NCBI RefSeq assembly: GCF_014202575.1
Contig: NZ_JACHHB010000003.1
Coordinates: forward strand, 78,103-142,102
Source of the DNA: Texcoconibacillus texcoconensis
GTDB lineage: Bacteria; Bacillota; Bacilli; Bacillales; Salisediminibacteriaceae
Length of the DNA: 64,000 bases
Direction of reading: 5' to 3'
Below, in pieces: positions 8,564 to 18,669 of this stretch. Within the stretch, counting starts at the first letter, position 1, and the number at the start of each line of letters is the position of its first letter. The translations under genes were made by a program, and so were the position numbers. The notes beneath the pieces were generated by a model that did no database searches, was not told the DNA's origin, and worked only from the letters and a program-made list of their open reading frames with translations.

Positions 8564-11191
8564 CTATTTAGCATCGTACCATGAAAAGCCGTATGCAACA
8601 TCAACGAGTAAAGGTACATCGATCTCAATTGCTTGTTCCATGACTTCAGGGACGATCTTACTCATCGTTTCTAGCTCGTTTTCAGGTACTTCGAAAATTA
8701 ATTCGTCATGCACTTGTAACAACATTTTCGATGACAATTGTTCTTCTTCTAACCGGTCTGAAATTTGTAACATAGCTTTTTTAATAATATCTGCAGCGGA
8801 ACCTTGGATTGGTGTGTTCATTGCTGTTCGTTCTGCAAAACTTCGTTTGTTAAAATTACGACTCGTAATGTCAGGTAAATAGCGACGACGGTTCAACATC
8901 GTTGTCACATAACCATTTTCTCGTGCTTTTTCTACGATATCATCCATGTATGCTTTTACGCCTGGAAAACTTTCAAAATAACGATCGATAAATGACTTCG
9001 CCTCTTTTCGCGTAATTCCTAAGTTTTGCGATAATCCATAATCGCTAATTCCATAGACGATACCGAAGTTGACGGCTTTAGCTGTACGTCTCATGTCTCC
9101 TGTTACCTCTTCTTCAGTAACATCAAAGACATCCATCGCCGTTTTTGTATGAATATCCATATCATTTTTGAAAGCATGAAGTAACCTTTCGTCTTGGCAA
9201 ATGTGCGCGAGTACACGCAGTTCAATTTGCGAATAATCGGCCGCAAAAATGTAAGCACCTTTTTGATCTGGCACAAACGCACGACGAATTTTTCTTCCTT
9301 CTTCTAAACGGACAGGAATGTTCTGCAAATTCGGTTCAACCGAACTCAACCTCCCTGTTTGGGTCAACGCTTGTTGGAAAATCGTATGAATTTTATTTTT
9401 ATTCGGATGAACGACTTTTAAAAGTCCTTCAATGTACGTAGAATTCAACTTCCCAAGTTGACGATAATGTAATATTTTCTCGACAATTTCGTGTTCATCA
9501 CGCAATTTTTCTAAAACATCAGCGGATGTAGAGTAACCGGTTTTGGTTTTCTTAATAACTGGAAGTTCAAGGCGTTCAAATAAAATCACTCCGAGTTGCT
9601 TCGGTGAATTAATGTTAAACGGTTCTCCTGCTAAAGCATGGATCTCTTGTTCGATCTCTGCTAATGATTTCGTAAGAGATTCTCCCATTTGTTTTAGTTC
9701 ATCGACATCTACACGTACGCCATTCATTTCCATTTTCCCGAGAATCACCGAAAGCGGCATTTCTAAATCGAAAAATAACTCTTTCATGTTTAGATCTGTC
9801 AATTCTTGGCTCATCTGCTCGTACATGCGGTAGACAACGGAAGCTTTACGAATCAGGTGCTCAGCCAATGTTTCTTGGTCAGGGATTTGCTGCTTTGCTC
9901 CTTTTCCGTAGATTGCTTCATCAGAAGGAAGTTGAACACTCCCTTTCCGTTTAGCGATATCAGCTAATTCGTGGGAACTAACCGATGGATCAAGTAAATA
10001 AGAGGCAAGCTGCATATCAAACGTGACACCGCGTAAATCAATGCCGTGCCATCCGAGGGCGACAACTGCTCGTTTTGAAGAAAATACCCACTTTTGTTTC
10101 GATTCATCTTTTGCCCAGTTTTTGAATACTTCACTTTGTAAAGCAACGTCTGTAGGAATAAATCCATATTGGTCTTCATGATAGATGGAAATGCCAACAA
10201 TCTCTGTATCATGATAATTTTCATCCATCACTTCAACGACGAGCGCACACGATGAAGAAAGTAAATCTTCATCGATCTCATCGATCACATTGACTTCTAA
10301 TTCCTCAAAATCATCGGTTTCATTTGATGCTTCGATGCCCAATTGATCGAGAAGGGATGAAAACTCAAGTTCCTTGAACAGCGAAATCACCTGATCTTCA
10401 TCTTGTTCTCCAAGTTGATAATCGCTTAACTGCTCATCGATCGGTACGTCTGTTTTGATGGTGGCTAATTGTTTACTCATAAATGCTTGCTCACGGTTGT
10501 CGTGAAGTTTCTCTTTCATTTTCTTCCCTGATACTGAATCGAGATCTTCATACACACCTTCTAAAGAACCAAACTGTTTCAATAGTTTTAACGCTGTTTT
10601 CTCACCGACACCTGGAACACCAGGGATATTGTCGGAGCTATCACCCATGAGCCCTTTCATATCAATAATCTTACTTGGCTCAAAACCATATGTTTCATCG
10701 ATTGCCTTCACATCATATGTATCAACATTGGTTATTCCCTTTCGTGTTAACGCAACGTCAACGTTGTTACTAACAAGTTGCAATAAATCCTTATCACCTG
10801 AATATACTTTTACTTCCCAATCATCACTCTGCGCTCGTTTGGCAATTGTCCCGATAATATCATCGGCTTCATAATTTTCCGCTTCGTAGCGAGCAATTTT
10901 CAGTGTATCAAGCACTTCACGGATAACAGGTAGCTGTTCTGAAAGTTCTGGTGGCGTTTTCTCTCGCCCGCCTTTGTACTCCGTGTATGTTTCGTGCCTG
11001 AATGTTGTTTTCCCTGCGTCAAAGGCGACAAGAACATGTGTCGGCTTTTCCTCTTGTAAAACTTTTAAAAGCATTGTTGTAAATCCATAAACAGCATTGG
11101 TATAAATACCTTTATCATTATTCAATAAAGGAAGGGCAAAAAATGCCCGGAAAGCTATACTGTTTCCGTCTATTAAGACGAGTTTTTTCAC
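8564..11191 (-). CDS. polA: DNA polymerase I
   Basis: Gap-filling polymerase and 5' nuclease for repair and Okazaki fragment maturation. In 875 residues: 5'-3' exonuclease (1 to about 290) with DGNSIAFRAF and SGDKDLLQLV; a central 3'-5' exonuclease-like domain that has lost the DxE metal site (ALVVEVMDE around 317), as in other Bacillus PolA, so proofreading is probably absent; and the polymerase domain with motif A DYSQIELR, motif B RRTAKAVNFGIVYG and motif C VHDE at 827-830. Its start has a GAGGTGG ribosome site. Confidence 0.97.
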   Translation of the reverse strand: MKKLVLIDGNSIAFRAFFALPLLNNDKGIYTNAVYGFTTMLLKVLQEEKPTHVLVAFDAGKTTFRHETYTEYKGGREKTPPELSEQLPVIREVLDTLKIARYEAENYEADDIIGTIAKRAQSDDWEVKVYSGDKDLLQLVSNNVDVALTRKGITNVDTYDVKAIDETYGFEPSKIIDMKGLMGDSSDNIPGVPGVGEKTALKLLKQFGSLEGVYEDLDSVSGKKMKEKLHDNREQAFMSKQLATIKTDVPIDEQLSDYQLGEQDEDQVISLFKELEFSSLLDQLGIEASNETDDFEELEVNVIDEIDEDLLSSSCALVVEVMDENYHDTEIVGISIYHEDQYGFIPTDVALQSEVFKNWAKDESKQKWVFSSKRAVVALGWHGIDLRGVTFDMQLASYLLDPSVSSHELADIAKRKGSVQLPSDEAIYGKGAKQQIPDQETLAEHLIRKASVVYRMYEQMSQELTDLNMKELFFDLEMPLSVILGKMEMNGVRVDVDELKQMGESLTKSLAEIEQEIHALAGEPFNINSPKQLGVILFERLELPVIKKTKTGYSTSADVLEKLRDEHEIVEKILHYRQLGKLNSTYIEGLLKVVHPNKNKIHTIFQQALTQTGRLSSVEPNLQNIPVRLEEGRKIRRAFVPDQKGAYIFAADYSQIELRVLAHICQDERLLHAFKNDMDIHTKTAMDVFDVTEEEVTGDMRRTAKAVNFGIVYGISDYGLSQNLGITRKEAKSFIDRYFESFPGVKAYMDDIVEKARENGYVTTMLNRRRYLPDITSRNFNKRSFAERTAMNTPIQGSAADIIKKAMLQISDRLEEEQLSSKMLLQVHDELIFEVPENELETMSKIVPEVMEQAIEIDVPLLVDVAYGFSWYDAK

Positions 11192-11257
11192 AAATATCCA
11201 CCTCGTTTATTATAATCTATTTATTGTAGCATGAAGTGCTGCTATTGACATTTATTC

Positions 11258-13042
11258 TTACTCACATTCACCCTCAAGTTGGCGCTTTTTATGGAAAAAG
11301 ATTTTAAATGATGTGCCACCACCGACTTCACTTTCTACTTCAATATGAGCACCGTGGGCTTCCACTAGGTGCTTTACGATCGCAAGGCCTAGCCCTGTTC
11401 CACCAGAATTCCGACTTCGCGCCCGATCAACACGATAAAATCGCTCAAATACACGTGGGATTTCCGATTGATTCATGCCAATACCGGTATCTTCAACCAC
11501 TAGGACCACTTGCTCTCCCTGTTCATTGACTCGAATCCAAACGTCGCCCCCTTCATGTGTGTACATTAAGCTATTGTTTACTAAGTTGATGATAATTTGT
11601 TTCAAACGTGACGCATCAGCTTCAAGCGTAGCGTTTGCATGTACGTGTTTATGGATCGTAATTTGCTTATTTTCAGCACGCTCTTCTAGCATCGTTAATA
11701 CATCATCGATTACTGGCTCAAGATTCGTTTGTTGCCACCGAAGCTGAAAACGATTTTGTTCAATTCTCGATAGCTCAAGCAAATCATCAATCAAATTCTC
11801 TAGTCGCTGTGATTCTTTCGATATGATTGTTAAAAATTGTTTGCGCGTCTTTTCATCATCCATTGCCCCGGACAACAGTGTTTCTGTAAAACCTTTTAAT
11901 GACGTAACGGGCGTCTTTAATTCATGAGAGACATTTGCAACAAAATCTTTTCTCGTTTGTTCCAATTTCTTCAATTCCGTTATATCATGAAAAACAAGCA
12001 CAATACCTTTCAATTTACCGTTATTACTAATGATTGGTGCGCCATAAACGTCAAAATGGTGAATTTCAATATGCACCGGCAATTGAATTTGTTTCTGACT
12101 TCTTTCCTCTGTTAAAAATACATTCTGGATCATTTTATTGACTTCTTTATGGTCAATTACTTTGTAATATAATTGATTGAGCCAACGACTTGTATCTTCT
12201 TGAAATATATCATCGCACGTTTTATTGACGATTGTAATATCACCTTTCGCGTTAATCAGCAAAACGCCACTCTCCAAATTTTCAATGAGCGTTTCCATAT
12301 TTTCCTGCTGAATTTGATACGTTTTTGTTATTTGCAAAAGATTTTTCGCAAGTGTATTTAACGATCTGTTTAATTCTCCGACCAAATCACCTTTCCCTTC
12401 ATTCGAACGGACCTTAAAATTCCCTCGGGCTAACTGCTTTGCCGACTTAATCGCATCTTCTAAAGGAGCTGTTAACTGATTTGTTACTTTCACTGTTAAT
12501 ACAAGAATGACGACAAACGCCATTGCAAAACTTCCAATGATTAGCGTCCATATACTTTGGTAAACTCTACTTACTTCATCGACCTCAATACCAAGGGTAA
12601 TATAACCAATTTCAGTGTCACCATCTTCTAATGGTAGCGCATGATAAAGTAGTTCGTCATTCATCAAATCACTGACCTGAGCCCCGTCCGCTTCTGTTGT
12701 TTCAATCATTGATTGTAAATCTAGCTGTTCATCAAAGTGGTCAATTTCATCAAAGGATTTTAACGAATCAGCAATGACTTCCCCTTGTTGATCGAAAACG
12801 GTTAAACGAACATCCAATTTGTCCGCTAACGTTTGTATATAATCTTGGGTCGCTCTCTCGTCATTTACGTCTTGTTCTATAAGGTTCATGGCCACAAGGT
12901 TCGTTTCCATTTCCAATCGTTCACTCACCTGGTCTAAATGAAGGTCTTGAAAAAGTTGCCCCAAGATTACGCCTAGGCTTCCTAATACAAGGAACACAAT
13001 AAGTGACAACGGTAAAAGGAAACTTCGACGAATTTTATTCAT
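11258..13042 (-). CDS. phoR: Phosphate-responsive sensor histidine kinase PhoR
   Basis: Membrane kinase that phosphorylates PhoP under phosphate limitation. In 594 residues: transmembrane segment 1 (about 8-30), an extracytoplasmic sensor domain (35-160), transmembrane segment 2 (163-185), HAMP (186-238), PAS (245-355), a HisKA domain with phospho-acceptor His373 in VSHELKTP, and a C-terminal ATPase domain with DTGIGM and GGTGLGLAI. The start overlaps the end of phoP by 8 bp, so translation is probably coupled. Confidence 0.93.
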   Translation of the reverse strand: MNKIRRSFLLPLSLIVFLVLGSLGVILGQLFQDLHLDQVSERLEMETNLVAMNLIEQDVNDERATQDYIQTLADKLDVRLTVFDQQGEVIADSLKSFDEIDHFDEQLDLQSMIETTEADGAQVSDLMNDELLYHALPLEDGDTEIGYITLGIEVDEVSRVYQSIWTLIIGSFAMAFVVILVLTVKVTNQLTAPLEDAIKSAKQLARGNFKVRSNEGKGDLVGELNRSLNTLAKNLLQITKTYQIQQENMETLIENLESGVLLINAKGDITIVNKTCDDIFQEDTSRWLNQLYYKVIDHKEVNKMIQNVFLTEERSQKQIQLPVHIEIHHFDVYGAPIISNNGKLKGIVLVFHDITELKKLEQTRKDFVANVSHELKTPVTSLKGFTETLLSGAMDDEKTRKQFLTIISKESQRLENLIDDLLELSRIEQNRFQLRWQQTNLEPVIDDVLTMLEERAENKQITIHKHVHANATLEADASRLKQIIINLVNNSLMYTHEGGDVWIRVNEQGEQVVLVVEDTGIGMNQSEIPRVFERFYRVDRARSRNSGGTGLGLAIVKHLVEAHGAHIEVESEVGGGTSFKIFFHKKRQLEGECE

Positions 13043-13754
13043 ATGCTGGCGGCTCCTCTAATTTATAGCCTAATCCGCGAACAGTCTTAATATAAACAGG
13101 TTTCTTTGTATTCGGTTCTATTTTTTCACGTAAATGGCTAATGTGGACATCTACAATACGCGTATCACCTGCAAATTCATAATTCCACACTGCATTTAAC
13201 AATTGATCGCGTGTAAGAACTTTCCCTTTATAGTGCACTAAATATAAGAGCAATTCGAATTCCTTCGGTGTTAATTCTAACGCTTTTCCATGTAGGTATA
13301 CTTCATAATTTTCCGGGAAAATTTTCACATCACCAATTTGTAATTGTGCATCATGTTCACGTTGCGTTTGTTTTTTCTCCTGTAAATCACTTGTTCGTCG
13401 AAAGATAGCTTTTGTTCTCGCAAGAACTTCTCTAGGACTAAATGGCTTTGTCATATAGTCATCCGCCCCTAACTCAAGACCTAACACTTTATCAAATTCA
13501 TCATCTTTCGCAGTTAGCATTAAGATCGGTGTATGAATTTGATTTTGACGAAGTTGTCTACACACTTCAAGTCCATCCATTTTGGGGAGCATCAAATCAA
13601 GAACGATCAAGTCATATGCTGTTTGTTTCGCTTCTTGAAGAGCAGCTTCTCCGTCCATGGACACCGTCACTGTAAAACCCGCTTGTTCAAGGTTATATTG
13701 TAATAAGGTAACAATCGATTCTTCATCATCGACTACAAGTATATTTCGACTCAT
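13035..13754 (-). CDS. phoP: Response regulator PhoP
   Basis: OmpR-type regulator of the phosphate-starvation regulon. In 239 residues: receiver domain with the acidic pair at 10-11, phospho-acceptor Asp53 in VLDLMLP and conserved Lys near 102 (MTKPFSP), then a winged-helix domain (about 140-235) with the GLGYKL end. The start MSRNILVVDDE is chosen because GGAGG lies 7 bases before it; the reading frame runs ten codons further upstream without support. It is first in the phoP-phoR operon. Confidence 0.95.
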   Translation of the reverse strand: MSRNILVVDDEESIVTLLQYNLEQAGFTVTVSMDGEAALQEAKQTAYDLIVLDLMLPKMDGLEVCRQLRQNQIHTPILMLTAKDDEFDKVLGLELGADDYMTKPFSPREVLARTKAIFRRTSDLQEKKQTQREHDAQLQIGDVKIFPENYEVYLHGKALELTPKEFELLLYLVHYKGKVLTRDQLLNAVWNYEFAGDTRIVDVHISHLREKIEPNTKKPVYIKTVRGLGYKLEEPPAYE

Positions 13755-13901
13755 GGCCAAGCCTCCTGTAAACTGAACCTTCAAGCTAACTTTTTAAAGT
13801 GCGAAGGCCTTCTTTATAACAATGTATCTTTTCACTTCTTATCTTACATCATTTTTTACCGTTCACAAAGACGAGACCCTAAGATCTAGACAATGAGAAA
13901 C

Positions 13902-13929
13902 AAAAAAACTGCTGCGCGAAGGCAACAGT
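13902..13929 (-). terminator. Terminator upstream of phoP, end of the citZ-icd-mdh unit
   Basis: Minus-strand 8-bp stem ACTGTTGC/GCAGCAGT with a 6-nt loop, followed by seven U at 13902-13908. It is the second of two tandem hairpins between mdh and phoP. Confidence 0.88.
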
Positions 13930-13960
13930 AAGTACAAACTTTTCTTTAAAACTAAATTTT

Positions 13961-14036
13961 AAAAAGGAGGAATTAGGTTCCACCTTGTATTAACAATGTT
14001 CATTTGTTCATTGTAAAAATGAAGGGGACCACCTCC
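13961..14036 (-). terminator. Extended stem-loop with U-tract after mdh
   Basis: On the minus strand GGAGG (14032-14036) pairs with CCTCC (13966-13970) to close a long, imperfect helix. Inside it GGT-CC-C-TT can pair with AA-GG-GG-ACC, and the apex holds ACAATG/CATTGT. Five U follow at 13961-13965. The 324-bp stretch 13755-14078 holds this element, the second terminator, and the phoP promoter region; no convincing gene is seen. Confidence 0.6.
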
Positions 14037-14078
14037 AAATACATCAAGACATTGGAAATGATCCCTTTTCTTCAGATA

Positions 14079-15020
14079 TTATGATTTGATAAGCCCCATT
14101 ACCTCACGGACGGAATCTGCTGATTTTTCTAAATCGGCTTTTTCCTCAAGCGTTAAATCCAATTCAAGTACTTTTTCAATACCGTTTCCACCTAAAATCG
14201 TAGGCACACCTAAGTATAGATCATTGAATCCATACTCTCCTTCGAGGTAAGCAATCGATGGTAAAATTCGTTTTTTATCTTTTAAAATCGCTTCAGTCAT
14301 TTCTACTAGTGAAGCGGCCGGTGCATAATAAGCACTTCCGTTACCTAGCAAGTTGACGATTTCACCGCCGCCTTTTCTCGTACGCTCAATGATTTCATCA
14401 AGTCGCTCTTTATCAATGAGCTTCTCGAGTGGAATACCACCTGCATACGAATAACGAATTAACGGTACCATATCATCACCGTGTCCACCAAGAACAAAGC
14501 CGTTAACGTCTTCTACGGAAACGCCTAGTTCTTGAGCTACGAACGTTCTAAACCTTGCCGTATCAAGAACACCAGATTGACCGATGACACGGTTCTTTTC
14601 AAAACCTGATTGTTTATAAACGGTATAAGTCATTGTATCAGCTGGGTTCGTCAACACGAGAATCATACAGTTTGGGGAATAACGAACAACTTGGTCCGTT
14701 ACTTGTTTCATAATTTTCACATTCGTATTTACGAGGTCATCGCGGCTCATTCCAGGTTTACGTGGGATTCCTGCAGTAATGATAACGATATCCGAATCTT
14801 TCGTATCTTCATAGTTTTTTGTTCCTACAACATTGACATCTACACCTTGGACAGGCGTTGACTCTAGCATATCTAGAGCTTTCCCTTTAGTAGGCCCTTC
14901 CATATCTGGTACATCAACGAGTACAACATCAGCTAACTCTTTTTGTGCCGTCATTAAAGCTGTTGTTGCCCCCGTAAACCCTCCACCAATCACAGACACT
15001 TTTCTTCGTTTAATTGCCAT
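14079..15020 (-). CDS. mdh: Malate dehydrogenase
   Basis: NAD-dependent oxidation of malate to oxaloacetate in the TCA cycle; LDH-like MDH family. In 313 residues: nucleotide motif GGGFTGATT near 12-20, substrate-binding arginines in [12 protein letters not shown], and catalytic His in [11 protein letters not shown] near 174. The ATG start MAIKRRKVS lies 9 bases after GGGGTG; the longer frame would need a TTG. It is the last gene of citZ-icd-mdh, 71 bp from icd. Confidence 0.96.
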   Translation of the reverse strand: MAIKRRKVSVIGGGFTGATTALMTAQKELADVVLVDVPDMEGPTKGKALDMLESTPVQGVDVNVVGTKNYEDTKDSDIVIITAGIPRKPGMSRDDLVNTNVKIMKQVTDQVVRYSPNCMILVLTNPADTMTYTVYKQSGFEKNRVIGQSGVLDTARFRTFVAQELGVSVEDVNGFVLGGHGDDMVPLIRYSYAGGIPLEKLIDKERLDEIIERTRKGGGEIVNLLGNGSAYYAPAASLVEMTEAILKDKKRILPSIAYLEGEYGFNDLYLGVPTILGGNGIEKVLELDLTLEEKADLEKSADSVREVMGLIKS

Positions 15021-15091
15021 ACAATCTTGCACCCCTTTCAAGTATATTTTGATACTGTGAACACAAGACGAGGCTATTATCGAATGAAAGT

Positions 15092-16360
15092 TTACAGATT
15101 TTTAATGAGTGCATCACCAAATTCTGAACATTTCACTTCAGTTGCACCGTCCATAAGACGAGCGAAATCGTAAGTGACAACTTTGCTACCGATCGTTTTG
15201 TCCATCGAGTTTTCAATAAGATCAGCAGCTTCTCCCCAACCAAGGTGACGTAACATAAGAACACCAGAAAGGAGAACAGAGGATGGGTTCACTTTGTCTT
15301 GACCAGCATATTTTGGTGCAGTACCGTGTGTTGCTTCAAAGATTGCATGCCCTGAAGCATAATTAATATTTGCACCTGGTGCGATACCAATTCCACCGAC
15401 TTGAGCAGCTAATGCATCAGAAATATAATCACCGTTTAGGTTCATTGTAGCTACGACGTCAAATTCTTTCGGACGTGTAAGAATTTGTTGCAAGAAAATA
15501 TCAGCGATGGCATCTTTAACAATGATTTTACCAGCTGCTACTGCTTCATCTTGCGCTTTATTTGCTGCTTCTTTACCGTCGCGTTCAACGATCTCATCAT
15601 ATTCTTGCCATGTAAACGTGCGATCTGCATATTCATTATGGGCAACATCATAGCCCCATTGTTTAAAGGCACCTTCCGTAAACTTCATAATATTTCCTTT
15701 ATGAACAAGCGTTACACTTTCTCTTCCTTCATCAAGTGCGTATTCAATCGCTGCACGAACGAGACGCTCTGTTCCTTCTTTAGATACTGGCTTAACGCCA
15801 ATTCCTGATGTTTCAGGGAAGCGAATTTTGTCAGCACCCATTTCATTTTGTAAGAAGTCGGTCAATTTCTTCGCTTCTGGTGTTCCTTCTTCGTATTCAA
15901 TTCCCGCGTATATATCTTCGGAGTTCTCACGGAAAATAACCATATCTGTATCTTGTGGTCTTTTTACTGGGGAAGGAACGCCTTCAAACCAACGAACAGG
16001 ACGAAGGCAAGTATATAAGTCAAGTTCTTGGCGAAGTGCAACGTTTAGTGAGCGAATTCCACCACCTACTGGTGTCGTTAGAGGTCCTTTGATTGCAATG
16101 ATATAATCACGAATCGTATCTAACGTTTCTTGCGGCAACCATTCACCTGTTTGTTGGTGAGCTTTCTCTCCCGCAAGAATCTCTTTCCACTCAATTTTCT
16201 TTTCACCGTTGTATGCTTTCTCTACCGCCGCTTCAATAACTCGAGATGAGGCTTTCCAAATGTCCGATCCGATGCCATCCCCTTCAATATAAGGAATGAT
16301 TGCATGGTTCGGAACATGTAAATGTCCTTGATCCACTGTAATTCGTTCTGCTGTTGACAT
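15092..16360 (-). CDS. icd: NADP-dependent isocitrate dehydrogenase
   Basis: Oxidative decarboxylation of isocitrate to 2-oxoglutarate. In 422 residues, [12 protein letters not shown] contains Ser104, equivalent to E. coli Ser113 (substrate binding and phosphorylation site), and [14 protein letters not shown] follows at 144-156. GTAPKYAG and [13 protein letters not shown] are the usual cofactor and metal regions. AGGAGG lies 8 bases before the ATG. It sits between citZ and mdh. Confidence 0.97.
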   Translation of the reverse strand: MSTAERITVDQGHLHVPNHAIIPYIEGDGIGSDIWKASSRVIEAAVEKAYNGEKKIEWKEILAGEKAHQQTGEWLPQETLDTIRDYIIAIKGPLTTPVGGGIRSLNVALRQELDLYTCLRPVRWFEGVPSPVKRPQDTDMVIFRENSEDIYAGIEYEEGTPEAKKLTDFLQNEMGADKIRFPETSGIGVKPVSKEGTERLVRAAIEYALDEGRESVTLVHKGNIMKFTEGAFKQWGYDVAHNEYADRTFTWQEYDEIVERDGKEAANKAQDEAVAAGKIIVKDAIADIFLQQILTRPKEFDVVATMNLNGDYISDALAAQVGGIGIAPGANINYASGHAIFEATHGTAPKYAGQDKVNPSSVLLSGVLMLRHLGWGEAADLIENSMDKTIGSKVVTYDFARLMDGATEVKCSEFGDALIKNL

Positions 16361-16388
16361 GACAATAACCTCCTAATATGTACTTTTA

Positions 16389-16428
16389 AGGAAGGGAGCG
16401 AAGAAAGAGAGCCTATGACTCCCTTCCT
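16389..16428 (-). terminator. Intercistronic hairpin between citZ and icd
   Basis: A 10-bp perfect stem (AGGAAGGGAG at 16389-16398, CTCCCTTCCT at 16419-16428) with a 20-nt loop. On the minus strand it is followed by UUAAAAG, a weak tail, so partial termination or an RNA processing/stability element is as likely as full termination. Confidence 0.5.
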
Positions 16429-16475
16429 CAATTTTAAATATTCGACATTTTGTCAAAAATTCCTGCTTTTTTTTA

Positions 16476-17591
16476 TTATCGCTCATTAATTGGAACATAT
16501 TTTTGGTCTGCAGGACCTACATATTCAGCACGCGGACGGATGAGTCGATTATTTTCATATTGTTCGAGAATGTGAGCAATCCAACCTGATACACGACTTA
16601 CCGCAAAAATTGGTGTGAAGATGTCGTGATCGATACCGAGACTATGATAAACAGAAGCGGAATAGAAATCCACATTTGGCAACAATCCCTTCTGCTCGGT
16701 CACGATCTCTTCGATACGAACACTCATATCATACCATTTCTTTTCACCGGTAATTTGTGTTAATTGTTTAGACATTTCACGTAAATGTTTTGCTCGTGGG
16801 TCACCATTCTTATAAACTCGGTGTCCGAATCCCATGATTTTCACTTTGTTATCTAGCGCATTCTGAATATACTCGTCAACATATTGTTCTTCACCAATAT
16901 CTGCGAGCATCTTCATGACTTGCTCATTAGCACCACCGTGTAATGGACCTTTTAGTGCACCGATCGCTGCAGTAACACCGGAATAAATATCTGATAGCGT
17001 TGCTACACATACACGCGACGTAAATGTCGATGCATTCAATTCATGGTCCGCATGTAAAACGAGTGCCTTGTTAAAGGCGTCAATCGATATGTCATCTGGT
17101 TCCTCACCATTTAACATGTAAAGGAAGTTTGCCGCAAAGCCTAAATCATTTCTCGGCTCAATCGGCTCTTTCCCAGCGCGTACCCGCGCAAAGGCAGTTA
17201 CAATCGTTGGTAATTGTGCTTGCAAACGAATCGCTTTGCGACGGTTTGCTTCTTCAGAAGAATCATCTGCTTCACTATCAAATAAAGCAAGTGTTGACGT
17301 CGCTGTACGAAGGGCAGCCATTGGATGAACTTCGTCAATCGCATACGATTTAAATTGATCAATAATCGCTTGTGGGATTTTCGCGTTTTCTGCCAACTCT
17401 TTCTTCAAGCTCGTCAATTCTTTTTCAGTAGGAAGGCGATTGTTCCAAAGCAAAAAGACAACTTCTTCAAAACTGGCGTGTTCTGCTAAATCGTCGATAT
17501 TGTACCCATTATACCTTAATACACCGTCGATAATTGAACTAACACTTGATGTCGTTGCAACGACACCCTCTAATCCTTTTGTAGCACTCAT
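16476..17591 (-). CDS. citZ: Citrate synthase
   Basis: Condenses acetyl-CoA and oxaloacetate. In 371 residues (B. subtilis CitZ has 372): catalytic histidines in LKGPLHGGANEQ and GFGHRVYKNGDPR, and the catalytic aspartate in PNVDFYSASVYH. The start MSATKGLEGVVA has AAAGGAG eight bases upstream; an in-frame extension of 17 codons is unsupported. First gene of citZ-icd-mdh, with a 407-bp upstream region carrying a probable cre site. Confidence 0.96.
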   Translation of the reverse strand: MSATKGLEGVVATTSSVSSIIDGVLRYNGYNIDDLAEHASFEEVVFLLWNNRLPTEKELTSLKKELAENAKIPQAIIDQFKSYAIDEVHPMAALRTATSTLALFDSEADDSSEEANRRKAIRLQAQLPTIVTAFARVRAGKEPIEPRNDLGFAANFLYMLNGEEPDDISIDAFNKALVLHADHELNASTFTSRVCVATLSDIYSGVTAAIGALKGPLHGGANEQVMKMLADIGEEQYVDEYIQNALDNKVKIMGFGHRVYKNGDPRAKHLREMSKQLTQITGEKKWYDMSVRIEEIVTEQKGLLPNVDFYSASVYHSLGIDHDIFTPIFAVSRVSGWIAHILEQYENNRLIRPRAEYVGPADQKYVPINER

Positions 17592-17998
17592 ACCAACCAC
17601 TCCTTTGCAAAAGTTTACCCTATTGGATGAACAAACGCTCATTCATCCTCCGTTCAAAAACCTCTTCTTTCACTCAACATCATCTAGAACTAAATCACTA
17701 ACTGTTCGCCATCCTTCCAAGAAAAACTTCAAAAACAAATGTATGCTTATTCGTTTAAAAATGAACTTTATAAGTACGAAAGAATGGCATTTTATCCCTT
17801 TTACCATGTAACCGTTTTCGAAAGAAGGTTTTCGAACTTTTCTTTCTGGGCGTTCTCTATCAATTACATTATAACGACTTGAGGCAATTTTGTGAATGAA
17901 AAAATTTAAAATCAAGTAAAAATTCACATTTATCTGACTTTTAAACAAACAAAAAAATGGAATGAATATAGGGCTGGTCCGCTCATTTCGGCACAGCC
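17592..17998. promoter_or_regulatory. Upstream region of citZ with a probable cre site
   Basis: No gene is seen in this 407-bp stretch. TGTAACCGTTTTCG at 17807-17820 matches the CcpA site consensus TGWNANCGNTNWCA at every fixed position but the last. It is followed by two TTTTCGAA copies (17815-17822 and 17832-17839). Minus-strand ATAA-N7-TTTT and ATAA-N7-GATA stretches (around 17770 and 17865) are only partial matches to CcpC boxes. No clear sigma-A promoter could be chosen. Confidence 0.6.
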
Positions 17999-18475
17999 TT
18001 ATCCTCCCATTGATGTAAAAATTTCTGCAATTCTCATTGCGAGGTAAGCAATTCCCGCACCAATTAATGGACCTACCGCAACACCATTGAATAATGCAAC
18101 GGCTAAAATCGTCCCGAATACAAGAGCAGTCGTAATGTGCGGGTCTGTCTTTAATAAATCAATGCCGTGAGAAGCAATCACCGCCACGAAAATTCCTGAC
18201 AACAATGCAACCCAAGCATAAGATGACTTTAAAGCTTCTGTTAACTGCTTAAAACCAATTTCTCCTGTAACAATCGGCACTAATACCGCAACCGTTATGA
18301 TCGTAACGCCAATTTGTATTCCTTTATCTTGAATAAACGGGAATGCTTTATCCCCGATACCTAACCACTTTATAACCAGTAAAGACAATACAGCTATAAT
18401 AAGCGCTTGGTTTTTCGCTACAAGTCCAACGGCCAATAAAATCAACATAAATAAAGTCGGTTGTGTAAGTGTCAT
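17999..18475 (-). CDS. ytwI: DUF441 membrane protein YtwI
   Basis: A 158-residue, very hydrophobic protein with about four to five membrane segments (roughly 5-20, 23-40, 52-72, 86-104, 115-148) and Gly-rich helices. It matches the YtwI/YeaL (UPF0756) family of unknown function. It lies next to divergent ytvI and upstream of citZ, as in B. subtilis. A loose hairpin (GGCTG/CAGCC, 17971-17999) follows its stop, with the U-tract 13 bases away. Confidence 0.85.
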   Translation of the reverse strand: MTLTQPTLFMLILLAVGLVAKNQALIIAVLSLLVIKWLGIGDKAFPFIQDKGIQIGVTIITVAVLVPIVTGEIGFKQLTEALKSSYAWVALLSGIFVAVIASHGIDLLKTDPHITTALVFGTILAVALFNGVAVGPLIGAGIAYLAMRIAEIFTSMGG

Positions 18476-18669
18476 GGTGCACGCCCTTTCTTTCAGTTTT
18501 CAATTTCATTGCGACAGAAAACGCCTGCCTTAGAAAAACAAATCAGCTTTAACTAACTGAGCTTCCTCTTTTGAAAAAAGGTTGTTCAAATGATTTAGAT
18601 CAAATGTATGTCATTAACATTTCGTGCATATAGTTGTACAACCATGGATTAAAGAAACGAGGGTCAAAT

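Noticed and set aside
11209-11214. TATAAT upstream of polA as a promoter
   Set aside because: The -10 is perfect but no acceptable -35 occurs at 15-19 bp, so it was not annotated as a promoter.
13961-14000. T-box-like AAGGTGGAACC on the minus strand between mdh and phoP
   Set aside because: Only part of the T-box sequence is present, no specifier stem is seen, an ordinary terminator follows, and the downstream gene (phoP) is not an amino-acid or tRNA-synthetase gene.
14008-14013. Possible 14-residue leader peptide (MNIVNTRWNLIPPF) on the minus strand in the mdh-phoP gap
   Set aside because: No ribosome site at a suitable distance, and the sequence is explained by the extended hairpin.
17670-17948. 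92-codon open frame upstream of citZ
   Set aside because: AT-rich, no ribosome site, unlike any protein I know, and it covers the cre region.
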